Origin: CAYXTW01 sp964452645
Lineage (GTDB): Bacteria > Zixibacteria > MSB-5A5 > GN15 > PGXB01
DNA length: 64,000 nt
Reading direction: 5' to 3'
NCBI GenBank assembly: GCA_964452645.1
Contig: CAYVMO010000002.1
Coordinates: 163,051-227,050 of the forward strand
Of this stretch, positions 9,585 through 18,677 are shown piece after piece. Both the position numbers and the translations under genes were made by a program. The notes beneath the pieces were generated by a model, which saw only the letters and a program-made list of their open reading frames with translations, searched no databases and was not told where the DNA came from. Positions within the stretch are counted from its first letter, which is position 1; every line of letters begins with the position of its first letter.

Positions 9585-12071
9585 ATGAAAACAAAATATC
9601 AGGCCAAATATGATTTCAGGACCATTGAGGAAAAGTGGCAGAAAATCTGGGATAAAGAGCAGATATACAAAACGCCCGAGTTCCCTGAAAAAGACAAATA
9701 TTATATGCTGGTGATGTACGCCTATCCGTCGGGTGACATCCACATGGGGCATTTTCGCAATTATATCCTGGGTGATGCCACGGCGCGCTATCAGAAGATG
9801 AAGGGCAAGGATGTTTTGCATCCGTTCGGCTGGGATGCCTTCGGTCTTCCGGCGGAACGGGCGGCTATCAGCCACAAGCTTCATCCGGCCGAATGGACAT
9901 ATAAAAATATCGAGGTTTCCCGGGATACGCTGAAAAAAACGGGCGTCTCATACGATTGGTCGCGCGAGGTGGCCACCTGCGATCCGGAATATTATAAGTG
10001 GACGCAGTGGATATTCGTACAGTTGTTTAAAAAGGGATTGGCATATCAGAAAACAGGCTGGGTGAACTGGTGCCCGGAAGATAAGACGGTTCTGGCCAAT
10101 GAGCAGGTTGTCAATGGTCGATGCGAGCGGTGTGAAACGCCGGTCGAGAAAAAAGAGCTGAAACAATGGTATTTTAAAATAACGGAATATGCCGATCGTT
10201 TAATTGACGGTCTGGATTTGCTTGCCGACTGGCCGGAAAATGTCAAGACGATGCAAAAAGAATGGATCGGCCGTTCCCATGGCCTTGAAGTCGATTTTAT
10301 TATCAAAGAAACAGGGGAGAAGCTGCCGATATTCACGACCCGCCCCGATACTATTTACGGGGTGACATTTATGGCGATCGCGCCCGAATCGCCCCTGATT
10401 GAAAGTCTGAATCTCGAGCGTGAATATAAGAAAAAAGTCGAGGTATATCGTAAAGAGGTGCTTCTGCGCTCCGAAATCGACCGGGCCTCGACGGTCGGTG
10501 AAAAAGACGGTATTTTTACCGGTAAATATGCGATCAATCCGTTTAACGGCGACGAGATTCAGCTCTGGGTGGCCGATTATGTCCTGGCCGGTTACGGAAC
10601 GGGCGCCGTGATGGCGGTTCCGGCGCATGACAGCCGTGATTTTCTATTTGCTAAAAAGTACGATATTCCAATAAAAGTGGTGATTCACCCGGATAAGCAG
10701 ACGACGCTTGATGTTAAGAGGATGGAAGATGCTTATGTGGATTACGGGGTGATGGTTAATTCGGATCAATTCAATGGCTGCGAAGGAATTGACGGTATAA
10801 AAAAGGTCAGTGAGTATGCCAAGGAGAAAGGGATCGGTCGTCAGAAAGTCAATTATAAGCTGCGCGACTGGTCGATCTCGCGGCAGCGTTACTGGGGGGC
10901 GCCGATTCCGATAATTCACTGTCCGGAATGCGGACCGACGGCGGTTCCTGAGAATGATCTGCCGGTTTTGCTTCCCAGAGTCGAAGATTACATACCCAAA
11001 GGCAGATCGCCGCTGGCGGATGTTCCGGAATACATTAATACGAAATGTCCGAACTGCGGGGGAGAGGCTGAGCGCGATCCCGATACGATGGATACCTTTG
11101 TATGCTCGTCATGGTATTACCTGAGATATATCGATCCCAATAATGATCAGGTTTTAGCTGACGGCAAAAAATTGGACGAATGGCTGCCGGTCGATAAATA
11201 TATCGGCGGCATCACCCATGCCACCGGCCATTTGATTTATTTCCGCTTTTTCCACAAATTTTTGAAGGATCTGGGTGTTGTCAGGGACGAAGAACCGGCG
11301 ACGATATTATTTAATCACGGATTGGTCATGGACGCCAACGGTGAGGTGATGTCGAAATCGAAAGGCAACGTTGTCTCCCCGACCGGCCTGATGAAAGAAC
11401 GCGGCGTCGATATCACACGTCTGGGGATGTTTTTCACTGCTCCGGCCGAAAGAGAGGTCCTCTGGTCGAATGAAGTTCTGGTCGGGATAGAGAAATTCAT
11501 TAAAAATCGATTGTTTCCCATGACGAGTTTTTACCGGAATTCCGGCGCCGACTTAAAGTCTTACTTTAACCTCAATGAACTTTCCGGATATGAACAGGAT
11601 ATATATATCAGGCTGAACCAGACTATTAAACGGGTCGGCGACGATATCGAGAGGCTTCAGATTAACACCGCGATTGCAGCTTTAATGGAATTCAGTCGCG
11701 ATTTCGACAGTGATAAAATCTCTGATTCGGCTTTAAATGATTACGCTATCTTAAAGACGATTCAATTAATATCACCGCTGGCGCCGCATCTGGCCGAAGA
11801 AATGTGGCAGATGTGCGGCCGGAAATTTTCGGTATTTCAGACTGAATGGCCGGAATATGATCCGAAAGCGATGAAATTCGATTCGGTAACGATTGCCGTG
11901 CAGATTAACGGGAAAAGACGCTCGGAGATATCGATTACGCGGGATTCTTCGGAGAATGATGTGGTTAGAGCTGCCTTAGAAGATTCAAGGATATTGCCGT
12001 ATACAGAAGGCAAGGATATAATAAAGAAAATATATATTCCGAACCGGCTGGTAAATATAGTAGTTAAATAA
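9585..12071 (+). CDS. leuS: leucyl-tRNA synthetase
   Basis: Class Ia aminoacyl-tRNA synthetase charging tRNA-Leu. It has 828 residues. The HIGH motif appears as HMGH (53-56). The CP1 editing domain is present, with a TTRPDTIYGVTF segment and a conserved AVPAHDSRD loop. The KMSKS motif appears as VMSKS (588-592), followed by a helical anticodon-binding domain and the C-terminal domain. Zinc-knuckle cysteine pairs are visible (CPEC and CPNC). The gene has its own promoter and no strong Shine-Dalgarno site. Two tRNA-Leu genes lie elsewhere in the window. Confidence 0.97.
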   Translation: MKTKYQAKYDFRTIEEKWQKIWDKEQIYKTPEFPEKDKYYMLVMYAYPSGDIHMGHFRNYILGDATARYQKMKGKDVLHPFGWDAFGLPAERAAISHKLHPAEWTYKNIEVSRDTLKKTGVSYDWSREVATCDPEYYKWTQWIFVQLFKKGLAYQKTGWVNWCPEDKTVLANEQVVNGRCERCETPVEKKELKQWYFKITEYADRLIDGLDLLADWPENVKTMQKEWIGRSHGLEVDFIIKETGEKLPIFTTRPDTIYGVTFMAIAPESPLIESLNLEREYKKKVEVYRKEVLLRSEIDRASTVGEKDGIFTGKYAINPFNGDEIQLWVADYVLAGYGTGAVMAVPAHDSRDFLFAKKYDIPIKVVIHPDKQTTLDVKRMEDAYVDYGVMVNSDQFNGCEGIDGIKKVSEYAKEKGIGRQKVNYKLRDWSISRQRYWGAPIPIIHCPECGPTAVPENDLPVLLPRVEDYIPKGRSPLADVPEYINTKCPNCGGEAERDPDTMDTFVCSSWYYLRYIDPNNDQVLADGKKLDEWLPVDKYIGGITHATGHLIYFRFFHKFLKDLGVVRDEEPATILFNHGLVMDANGEVMSKSKGNVVSPTGLMKERGVDITRLGMFFTAPAEREVLWSNEVLVGIEKFIKNRLFPMTSFYRNSGADLKSYFNLNELSGYEQDIYIRLNQTIKRVGDDIERLQINTAIAALMEFSRDFDSDKISDSALNDYAILKTIQLISPLAPHLAEEMWQMCGRKFSVFQTEWPEYDPKAMKFDSVTIAVQINGKRRSEISITRDSSENDVVRAALEDSRILPYTEGKDIIKKIYIPNRLVNIVVK

Positions 12072-12156
12072 GAATTGGATTGGCAAAAGAATCAGGATTA
12101 AGGGAAATATAAGTTAACATAATATATCTTTTGGGACACGATTATTTTTATTCATG

Positions 12157-13131
12157 TCATTTTATCTTTAAATAAATCCCGAATTCAGGAACTGCCCTAT
12201 TCTCTGCCCGGGATAGATCGCAATCAGGAATCGAGCGTAAGAAATTAATATTAATCCGTTTCTCATCAATTGACGCCAAACTGGCTCCAATAGCAGCGCC
12301 AATAAGGCTACCAGCTACTATAGGAATGGCGAATGGTAAGGCGTCACTTAGTTTGGCCTCCTCTTTTTTCTCATTTGATTTGGCTAAGTGATAAATAATA
12401 CCGATTGAGGCTCACAAAAGGGCCCCAACGCTTAATCCGGCGCCGATTGCGGTTTTCATATTCGAACGGCAATAATAGACTTCATAAATATTGTCAATCC
12501 TGACCACCTTCGGTTCTGAATCGTGGGTATTAAGTCCGATATAAGTCGAATCCTTTAGAAATAAACTTCCGGATATTGGTGTTGGAGATTCGGGCGTATA
12601 GATTTTCAATCTATCACCGCAATCAAGCGCTTTAATCCAATCCGGCGAGCTGATCAAACGATCATAGGCAATATAAATCTGTTCATTATCGAAGACCACA
12701 TTATCACCGACAAACCCGCCAATAAGGGCGCCGAGCCAGCCGCCAATTACAACCATACCTATTATTTCCAGATAATTCGTTTTATCATTAAATGCAAGTG
12801 GCAGGAAACTAATACCGCCGCCGGCAAGGGAACCGAGTCCAATACCGTTCATCACAGACCGCGCGGTAAATATTCGATGAGTTCTTATTCGCGAGATGTC
12901 GTTTAGGCCATAATATCTACTACCGATAGTGGCATTACTAATACCGATTGAATCATTGCCTTTCAGAAACAGCATCCCTTTGATTTCGGATATGGCGGTA
13001 TCGGTCGGGGCGATGCTAACCTTCTCGCCGATGTAAATAGATTTGGAGCGTGCAGTATGGCACATGAAAACACTGCCAAGAGCCAAGGCTATAATCGCAA
13101 ATCGATTTATGTAATTATTATATTTCATCAT
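12157..13131 (-). pseudogene. secreted or membrane glycine-zipper protein interrupted by an in-frame TGA
   Basis: A 239-codon reading frame with an N-terminal signal peptide (hydrophobic run about residues 10-24) stops at a TGA at 12412-12414. The same frame then continues for 84 more codons to a TGA at 12157-12159. The continuation completes the architecture: residues 40-155 are a small beta-rich unit followed by a glycine-rich two-helix hairpin, and a second copy of this unit begins near residue 190. The TGA falls in the first helix of the second hairpin (VGALL, stop, ASIGIIY). The second helix (VAGSLIGAAIGASLASI) is read only after the TGA. Recent nonsense mutation, sequencing error or readthrough are all possible. 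The function is unknown. Confidence 0.75.
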
Positions 13132-13298
13132 TACATTGAAACTTAAAGCTCTGGTTTAACTTTGGATGAGATTATTTTGATGCTCTCCCCCCTCTGGAGC
13201 GGTCTGGCAATACAATTGATGAAAAAGATCTTTAAATTAGAAAAGCGAATAGAGACCTGCAGATTTGACATGTATTTGTTGCCCTTATTCTGTTCATA

Positions 13299-13871
13299 CT
13301 AAAATCCGACTTGGACTGTTAAATATATCGACTGGTCGACATTCATAAGGCCGAAATCGAATATTCTTTTATTCTGATCGAAAACGCTTTGGGGGTCGAC
13401 CTTTTTATATTCCCCGATACTCGAACCCAGCCCGCCGCTGATTAGCGCCGCTCCTACAGCGCAGCCCACTATCAATACCATGTTTGTTCCGTCGGATTCG
13501 ACCGGCTGCTGACCGAAGGGTGTATTTTCGGGATCCTCATTCCCCAAGCCATCGATAGCATAGCCGATTAATCCACCGACAAACAGGCCCAGAAACGCGC
13601 ACAACATGCCGGTGTTCCATGAGGGTACTTCGCGGTAATAGACCTGATCGATTTGATCTTTGAAATAAAATCGCGAACCTTCTTTTTTACTGTAGACAGC
13701 AATACCGGTCGGTTTTATCTCGCGCACCCGGCCGCGAATTACCGTTGAATCGGCTTTAAGTATAATTTTTATTCCATGCTGGAATGATATCGGTTTGTCG
13801 GAGGCGAAACCGACAGAAGCCACGATTAACCAAATCGATAATAAAATCGTGATTTGCCCGGCCTTTTGCAT
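13299..13871 (-). CDS. signal-peptide protein with glycine-zipper hairpin, unknown function
   Basis: A 190-residue protein I do not recognise. I start at the ATG at 13871 because it follows GGGAAGAGG and opens a clean signal peptide ending near VGFASDKP; an earlier in-frame codon adds only eight residues. After the signal peptide comes a short beta-rich unit (KADSTVIRGRVREIKPTGI through QIDQVYYREV). Two glycine-rich hydrophobic segments follow (FLGLFVGGLIGYAI and IVGCAVGAALISGGLG). This order matches both halves of the neighbouring interrupted gene, including the xxIxxVYY element, so the two genes look paralogous. It is probably an envelope protein. Confidence 0.7.
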   Translation of the reverse strand: MQKAGQITILLSIWLIVASVGFASDKPISFQHGIKIILKADSTVIRGRVREIKPTGIAVYSKKEGSRFYFKDQIDQVYYREVPSWNTGMLCAFLGLFVGGLIGYAIDGLGNEDPENTPFGQQPVESDGTNMVLIVGCAVGAALISGGLGSSIGEYKKVDPQSVFDQNKRIFDFGLMNVDQSIYLTVQVGF

Positions 13872-13969
13872 CCTCTTCCCTATCAAGATACACAATGAAT
13901 ATCCATATCAATATAACGATTGTTCAAAAAATGTCAATGATTCACTATAGTAGATTATGCTGTCGGTAA

Positions 13970-14887
13970 TTAGCCGATCTGGCGGAAGGCATAGTTGGCG
14001 AGGCGACGCGCCTCGCGGAAACGGGTTTTGGGGCCGGGCGCACCGAGGACGACAATCGTGACCTGTTCACCCCTGTCATTTTCGAGGACGGCGGCGAGGC
14101 AATAATCCGACTCGATAATATAGCCGGTCTTACCGGCGACAACATTGTATTTGGAGAAGACCATTTTATTGGTATTAATCAATCGTTTCGACCTTCTGCG
14201 GTTGACCGGTTTGAGATTATATTTTTTCAGGCTGCTGATGCGCGCGATTTCGGGATAATTTTTTATGACGGCATTTATCAGCCGGGCGCAGTCGGCGGCA
14301 GTCGAGCAATTACGCTCGTCAAGGCCGGTCGGATCGTACATTTTAGTATTCTCCAGACCCAATTTTTCGGCGCGCTGATTCATTTCTTCGACGAAATTCT
14401 CAATCGATCCCGAGACAGTTCGCGCCAGTGCGCGCGTCGCGCGATTATCCGACCGCAGTAAGGCCGCATGGAGAAGGTCTTTGGCCGTTACTTTATCCCC
14501 GGTACGAAACACCGATCTCGACGATTTGTAGCTGTCGGCTTTGCTGATTTCGATGATCGTATCGGGATCGTACTTATCATAGATTATCATCACCGAAAGA
14601 AGTTTGGAGAGTGAGGCGACCGGTCTGATATTTGCGGCATTATAACAATAGATAACCTTGCCGGAATTATTATCGACCGCGATGGCCGATTTCAAATTCA
14701 GATAGATGGCCTGACTGATGTTACTGTCGGGAAGGGCGAAGTCGATAGAGTCGGTTTTTTCGGGAACGTCAATGGTTTTTGAAATCGATTCGGCGAATTC
14801 GAAATTCATAAACATCAGGAACAATATAAAGAGACCGGCCAGCGACAAAATGGCCAATCTGACCCTTGATTTATTCTTGTCTACCAT
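13970..14887 (-). CDS. D-alanyl-D-alanine carboxypeptidase, S11 family (PBP5/DacA-like)
   Basis: Penicillin-binding protein that trims the terminal D-Ala of peptidoglycan pentapeptides. The three active-site motifs are present: S92-x-x-K95 in ASLSKLL, S146-D-N in LLRSDNRATRALA, and K253-T-G in AGKTGYI. An N-terminal membrane segment (about 10-30) acts as signal or anchor. At 305 residues it is the catalytic domain without the usual C-terminal beta-sandwich and amphipathic anchor of PBP5. The ATG overlaps the stop of the upstream ABC permease, so it is read as part of that operon. Confidence 0.92.
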   Translation of the reverse strand: MVDKNKSRVRLAILSLAGLFILFLMFMNFEFAESISKTIDVPEKTDSIDFALPDSNISQAIYLNLKSAIAVDNNSGKVIYCYNAANIRPVASLSKLLSVMIIYDKYDPDTIIEISKADSYKSSRSVFRTGDKVTAKDLLHAALLRSDNRATRALARTVSGSIENFVEEMNQRAEKLGLENTKMYDPTGLDERNCSTAADCARLINAVIKNYPEIARISSLKKYNLKPVNRRRSKRLINTNKMVFSKYNVVAGKTGYIIESDYCLAAVLENDRGEQVTIVVLGAPGPKTRFREARRLANYAFRQIG

Positions 14888-16188
14888 TATTTATACGTTA
14901 TCCACCTCAAAATTTCAGGTAATGTCGGTCGTTTGCCATACATCAAAATTCCCACTCTGAAAATCCTCCCGGTGACCCAGATAATTCCAAGCGTTGCCAG
15001 GAAGGTCAAAATGACCCCCAGGGTTGCTTCGAATATTATGGGATTAACGAAGCTGAATGTTTCCGGTCCCATTATATTCAGCCGAAGAATCATCATGGTC
15101 GGTGTCAGGAAGGGAATCAACGAAAGTACCGTAATGAATGTCGATTCCGGCTCCTGAATAATATATGAACCCAAAACAATCGGTAATATGTTAAGCAATG
15201 TTACGGGAAATATAAAATTCTGTGCCTCCTTCTCGTTGTTAACAATAGCGCCGATAAGAGCAAAAATGGTCGAATACATCAGATAGCCGAGCAGCATAAA
15301 GCAAATAAAATAGATGATAAAGACCGGATTGAAGACGGTATCGGATATGGCCGGGGCGATACTCAAATCACCTTTAAAGAAATAGATAATCGCGCCCAGC
15401 GCCACCCAGATACCGACCTGGGTCAAACTGGCCAATCCCAGACCGATGATTTTACCGCCCATCAGCTGGAAGGGTGACACCGACGATACCATCACCTCGA
15501 TAATCCGCGAATTCTTTTCCTCAATTACCGAGCGCATCAATACCTGACCGTACGTAATGACCGTTATAAATATAATCATTATGAAAATCAAACCGGCGAA
15601 GTACGTCGTCAGGAAATCTCTTTCCTTGCCGCCCGGTGCCTGTTGTTCGAAAGCGACACGCCGCGTCAGTGTCATGACCGAATCGGTTCCGAGATTAATT
15701 TCCGATTTTTCGAGACGCATCTCGGAGAGAATTCTTGAAATTACCTTATCGAAACGCCGTCCGGTTTGAAGTCCGAAAGATTTTGCCACCATAAAGCAGG
15801 AGTCATTATTTTCGATACCGTTATCAATAATCAGATAACTTTTCAATGATTTGGCCAGAATCAGGGAATCGAGTCTTTTTCGTGCACGATCGACCGCGAC
15901 CGAGTCGTCGGGATTTAAATTCAATATTTCGGTAACGTTGTAAGCCGGATTGGAATCATCGAGCTTATAAGTCTTTATTCCTTCGGCGAACCTCTCCCCT
16001 ATCCCCTGACCGTCCATGTCGATGATGGCGATATTTTCGACCGTATCAGATTTTTTTGTCGCCAGCATGGCCGGAAGTATGATAACCACGGCCATAAAAG
16101 CGGGTGTCAGGATAATACCGATCAGGAATGATTTCTTTTTAACCACCTGGGCGTATTCGCGTTTTATTATAACCCACAGCTTAGACAT
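14887..16188 (-). CDS. ABC-2 type transporter permease (NatB-like)
   Basis: A 433-residue permease of the ABC-2 superfamily. It has one N-terminal membrane segment (FLIGIILTPAFMAVVIILPA), a large extracytoplasmic domain of about 170 residues, and five or six C-terminal membrane segments. The TYGQVLMRSVIEEKNSRIIEVMVSSVSPFQLMGGKI region is the typical coupling-helix signature. I choose the ATG at 16188, where SKLWVIIKREY begins. It is preceded by GAGGAGC and overlaps the ATPase end by 8 nt. It pairs with the ATPase just upstream, giving a Na+/drug-type exporter. The substrate is unknown. Confidence 0.88.
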   Translation of the reverse strand: MSKLWVIIKREYAQVVKKKSFLIGIILTPAFMAVVIILPAMLATKKSDTVENIAIIDMDGQGIGERFAEGIKTYKLDDSNPAYNVTEILNLNPDDSVAVDRARKRLDSLILAKSLKSYLIIDNGIENNDSCFMVAKSFGLQTGRRFDKVISRILSEMRLEKSEINLGTDSVMTLTRRVAFEQQAPGGKERDFLTTYFAGLIFIMIIFITVITYGQVLMRSVIEEKNSRIIEVMVSSVSPFQLMGGKIIGLGLASLTQVGIWVALGAIIYFFKGDLSIAPAISDTVFNPVFIIYFICFMLLGYLMYSTIFALIGAIVNNEKEAQNFIFPVTLLNILPIVLGSYIIQEPESTFITVLSLIPFLTPTMMILRLNIMGPETFSFVNPIIFEATLGVILTFLATLGIIWVTGRIFRVGILMYGKRPTLPEILRWITYK

Positions 16189-17116
16189 GGCCGGCTTGCT
16201 CCTCAATAAGTTCCCGGGGATCAATACGGGCGACCTTAATAAAGATTTCGTAGAGTGAAGGTTCCATAATTTCGAAGCGCCTGATTTTTACTTTTTCCGC
16301 AAGTCGGCGAAGAATTTCCTGCGTGTCGGCATCCGGCGTTATTTTCAGTTCGATATAATTGTTAAACTCGATCATTTCCTCCACACCGGGAATTTCACGG
16401 GAAAAGGCGCCATCGCCTTCCATGTCAACCTGCAGCGTGTTGGATCCGAATTTGGCTTTAACATCGGCAAGTTTACCGTCCAGAACTTTTTGCCCCTTGT
16501 TTATAAGGCAAATAAAATCGCACAGTTTTTCGGCCTGCTCCATGACGTGAGTGGAAAAGAGGATGGTTATGCCGTTACGTTTTTCTTCCATGAGAATGTC
16601 TTTAATAAGTTCTATATTAAGCGGATCGAGGCCGGAGAATAACTCATCCAGAATAATCATCTCCGGCTGATGAATTACGGTTGTGATAAACTGCAGCTTT
16701 TGCTGCATTCCCTTGGAAAGCTCCTCCACTTTTTTCTTTCTGTAATCGCTTAAGGACATCTTTTCCAGCCAGCCGCCGATTAGTTCGAGAGTTCGCGATT
16801 TCGGGAAACCTTTCAATTCGGCAAAAAAGACAATGACCTCTTCCAGTGTCATTTTTCTATAAAGGCCGCGTTCTTCAGGAAGGTAGCCGACGTTATTCTT
16901 GAATTCGCCGGTGACTTTGCCGCCATTTATCAGGATATCCCCTGCATCCGGCGCGATGATATCCATAATCATGCGGATGGTCGTCGTCTTGCCCGCCCCG
17001 TTAGGTCCGATGATACCATAGATGGAACCTTTCGGCACCGATAGGCTTAAATTATCGACAGCGACATTTTCGCCGTACGCCTTGCGGATATTTACAAGTT
17101 TTAAATAGTCGTCCAT
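16181..17116 (-). CDS. ABC transporter ATP-binding protein (NatA-like)
   Basis: A 311-residue ATPase partner of the adjacent ABC-2 permease. Walker A is GPNGAGKTTTIRM (about 37-49) and the ABC signature is ELSKGMQQKLQF. Walker B is MIILDELFSGLDP and the switch His is in FSTHVMEQAEKL. A C-terminal extension of about 90 residues carries the DUF4162-like regulatory region typical of NatA/CcmA-type subunits. The order ATPase, permease, DacA-like peptidase suggests that envelope transport and wall maintenance are transcribed together. Confidence 0.93.
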   Translation of the reverse strand: MDDYLKLVNIRKAYGENVAVDNLSLSVPKGSIYGIIGPNGAGKTTTIRMIMDIIAPDAGDILINGGKVTGEFKNNVGYLPEERGLYRKMTLEEVIVFFAELKGFPKSRTLELIGGWLEKMSLSDYRKKKVEELSKGMQQKLQFITTVIHQPEMIILDELFSGLDPLNIELIKDILMEEKRNGITILFSTHVMEQAEKLCDFICLINKGQKVLDGKLADVKAKFGSNTLQVDMEGDGAFSREIPGVEEMIEFNNYIELKITPDADTQEILRRLAEKVKIRRFEIMEPSLYEIFIKVARIDPRELIEEQAGHV

Positions 17117-17174
17117 ACAGCCTCAATAAATATATCAATTTAAAATCTGATAAATCACGGTCAACATAAAAAAT

Positions 17175-17942
17175 TCACAGATTTAATTTCTGCATCATTT
17201 CCCGCGCGTTTTTAACGGCCTGACCCAGATGGCAATTGTTAAAGAAAATGTACAGCTTTTTCGCCTTGTCCTTCATCTTTTCGATTTTCTTTTTCCATTC
17301 CTCGAGCTCCTCATCGCTGTAGTCATAATCGTATCGCAATGCCCCGCCGCTCCACCACTGCTCGGCGTTACGGCCGTGCAGTCTGATATAAGCGGTCTCG
17401 GTGGTATTAAACAAATCGGGGCTGAGCAGGCCGCGCAGCGGAGGTTCATCGACGGCGACATAGCCGATGTTATTATTTTTAAAGGTTTCATACATCGTTC
17501 TATTTACCCAGCTATCGTGGCGAAATTCGATAAAAAGTTCATGCGGCTGCAACAATTCGCGGCAGTTTTTTATATAATCCAGATTGACCGCCGCGAATTT
17601 AAAGGAGTACGGAAACTGCGCCAGAAGCCCTTTTAATTTTCCCGATTCATGCATCGGCTTGAGGCATTCATGATATTGCTTTACAGCTTCGGTGATACCT
17701 TTTCTTTTATGCGTCAAAGTGTTCGGCGTTTTGACTATGAATTCGAAATTTTCAGGTGTTTTCTTTTCGATGTTGGCCATCACGGCCGGATGGGGGATGC
17801 GATAGTACGTCGAGTTTATCTCGACCGTCGGGAAATATTTTACATAGTAGTCAAGATATTTTCCCTTTTTAATATCGGCCGGATAAAAGGGACCTTTCCA
17901 GTCTTCGAAACTGTAACCGGATGTACCGATTTTTATGTCCAT
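17175..17942 (-). CDS. DUF72 family protein (YecE-like)
   Basis: A 255-residue TIM-barrel protein of the DUF72/YecE family. The family markers are IGTSGYSFEDWKGPFYP at the N-terminus, VEINSTYYRIP, FIVKTPNTLTHKR, FIEFRHDSW and a late FNNCHLGQAVKNA motif. The biochemical role of the family is not settled. Its ATG follows immediately after the TAG of the 40-residue zinc-ribbon gene upstream, so it is the last gene of the coupled cluster that begins near 20870. It has complete, normal length. Confidence 0.9.
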   Translation of the reverse strand: MDIKIGTSGYSFEDWKGPFYPADIKKGKYLDYYVKYFPTVEINSTYYRIPHPAVMANIEKKTPENFEFIVKTPNTLTHKRKGITEAVKQYHECLKPMHESGKLKGLLAQFPYSFKFAAVNLDYIKNCRELLQPHELFIEFRHDSWVNRTMYETFKNNNIGYVAVDEPPLRGLLSPDLFNTTETAYIRLHGRNAEQWWSGGALRYDYDYSDEELEEWKKKIEKMKDKAKKLYIFFNNCHLGQAVKNAREMMQKLNL

Positions 17943-18065
17943 CTACTTTTTCTCTTTCAACTGCTGGAATTTTACGCGTCCGCATCCGGGACAAACCCAT
18001 TTTCTTCTCTTGTGAAAAGAACGTTTTTGCTCTATCATTTTAATTTTACATCTCGAGCAGATCAT
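17943..18065 (-). CDS. 40-residue zinc-ribbon protein
   Basis: A very short gene wedged between its neighbours. The ATG overlaps the stop of the upstream membrane-protein gene as ATGA, and its TAG abuts the ATG of the DUF72 gene. The product begins MICSRCKIKM and later has WVCPGCGRVKF, giving two CxxC pairs about 22 residues apart, the layout of a zinc ribbon. The rest is strongly basic (KRSFHKRRK, LKEKK). The overlaps on both sides and the four cysteines argue that it is real. It could bind nucleic acid or act as an adaptor; the function is unknown. Confidence 0.75.
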   Translation of the reverse strand: MICSRCKIKMIEQKRSFHKRRKWVCPGCGRVKFQQLKEKK

Positions 18066-18676
18066 TTTATTAAATGCAAAAAGTCGGTCAGTAAAAAATC
18101 AATCCGGCCGATAAAGGTCGACATCCGCGACATAACCGTATAACCGAAAGTCGTACCGAAAAATATCATCAGAAAATAAGTTCCCAGCTTAGCTGCTTTG
18201 CCCATGACGCCTTTGTGTTCACGGCTGAAATAAAAATAGGCTAAAGTCGATAAAAGCCCGACCACCACGACCAGAGCGTCAAAATTAAAAACTCCATTTT
18301 CGGCCAGCAGCGGCATCACCGAAGCGGAGACCTGTTTCAATGTGCGCGCATAGAGCATCGCCGGAATGGCGACACCAGCCCCGGCGCCAATCATAAAGGC
18401 AATCGGGATGCGCGACATCCAGGATATCTTTTTGGAAAAACGGCTGAACATCAGAAGACCGAGTATCAACGGTAAAATCATAATAAACTTGCCGTCGCCG
18501 AACAGCGGATTAAAAAGATTATCAACCAGCGTCGTCTGCCAGAAAATCACCAGCGTGTACCCGATCGACAAACCGATCAGCCACGACTCCGCGATTCGAT
18601 AGACGGGATTATCCTTATACAGAAAAGTATAAATCGCCAGAGTAAGAATCCCCGCTATCAGCGTTCCGAAATCCAT
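18062..18676 (-). CDS. polytopic membrane protein of the DUF6754 cluster
   Basis: A 204-residue integral membrane protein I do not recognise. About six hydrophobic segments are visible: GTLIAGILTLAIYTFL, a segment around SIGYTLVIFW, IMILPLILGLLMF, IPIAFMIGAGAGVAIPAML, ALVVVVGLLSTLAYFYF and YFLMIFFGTTFGYTVMSR. The glycine-rich fourth segment is the most distinctive. The gene lies one nucleotide downstream of the preceding gene and overlaps the zinc-ribbon gene, so it belongs to a single transcript of unknown function. Confidence 0.8.
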   Translation of the reverse strand: MDFGTLIAGILTLAIYTFLYKDNPVYRIAESWLIGLSIGYTLVIFWQTTLVDNLFNPLFGDGKFIMILPLILGLLMFSRFSKKISWMSRIPIAFMIGAGAGVAIPAMLYARTLKQVSASVMPLLAENGVFNFDALVVVVGLLSTLAYFYFSREHKGVMGKAAKLGTYFLMIFFGTTFGYTVMSRMSTFIGRIDFLLTDFLHLIK

Positions 18677-18677
18677 T

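Noticed and set aside
13144..13271. A 42-codon open frame on the minus strand between the two glycine-zipper genes
   Set aside because: It has no ribosome-binding site, no recognisable motif, and a composition no different from intergenic DNA.
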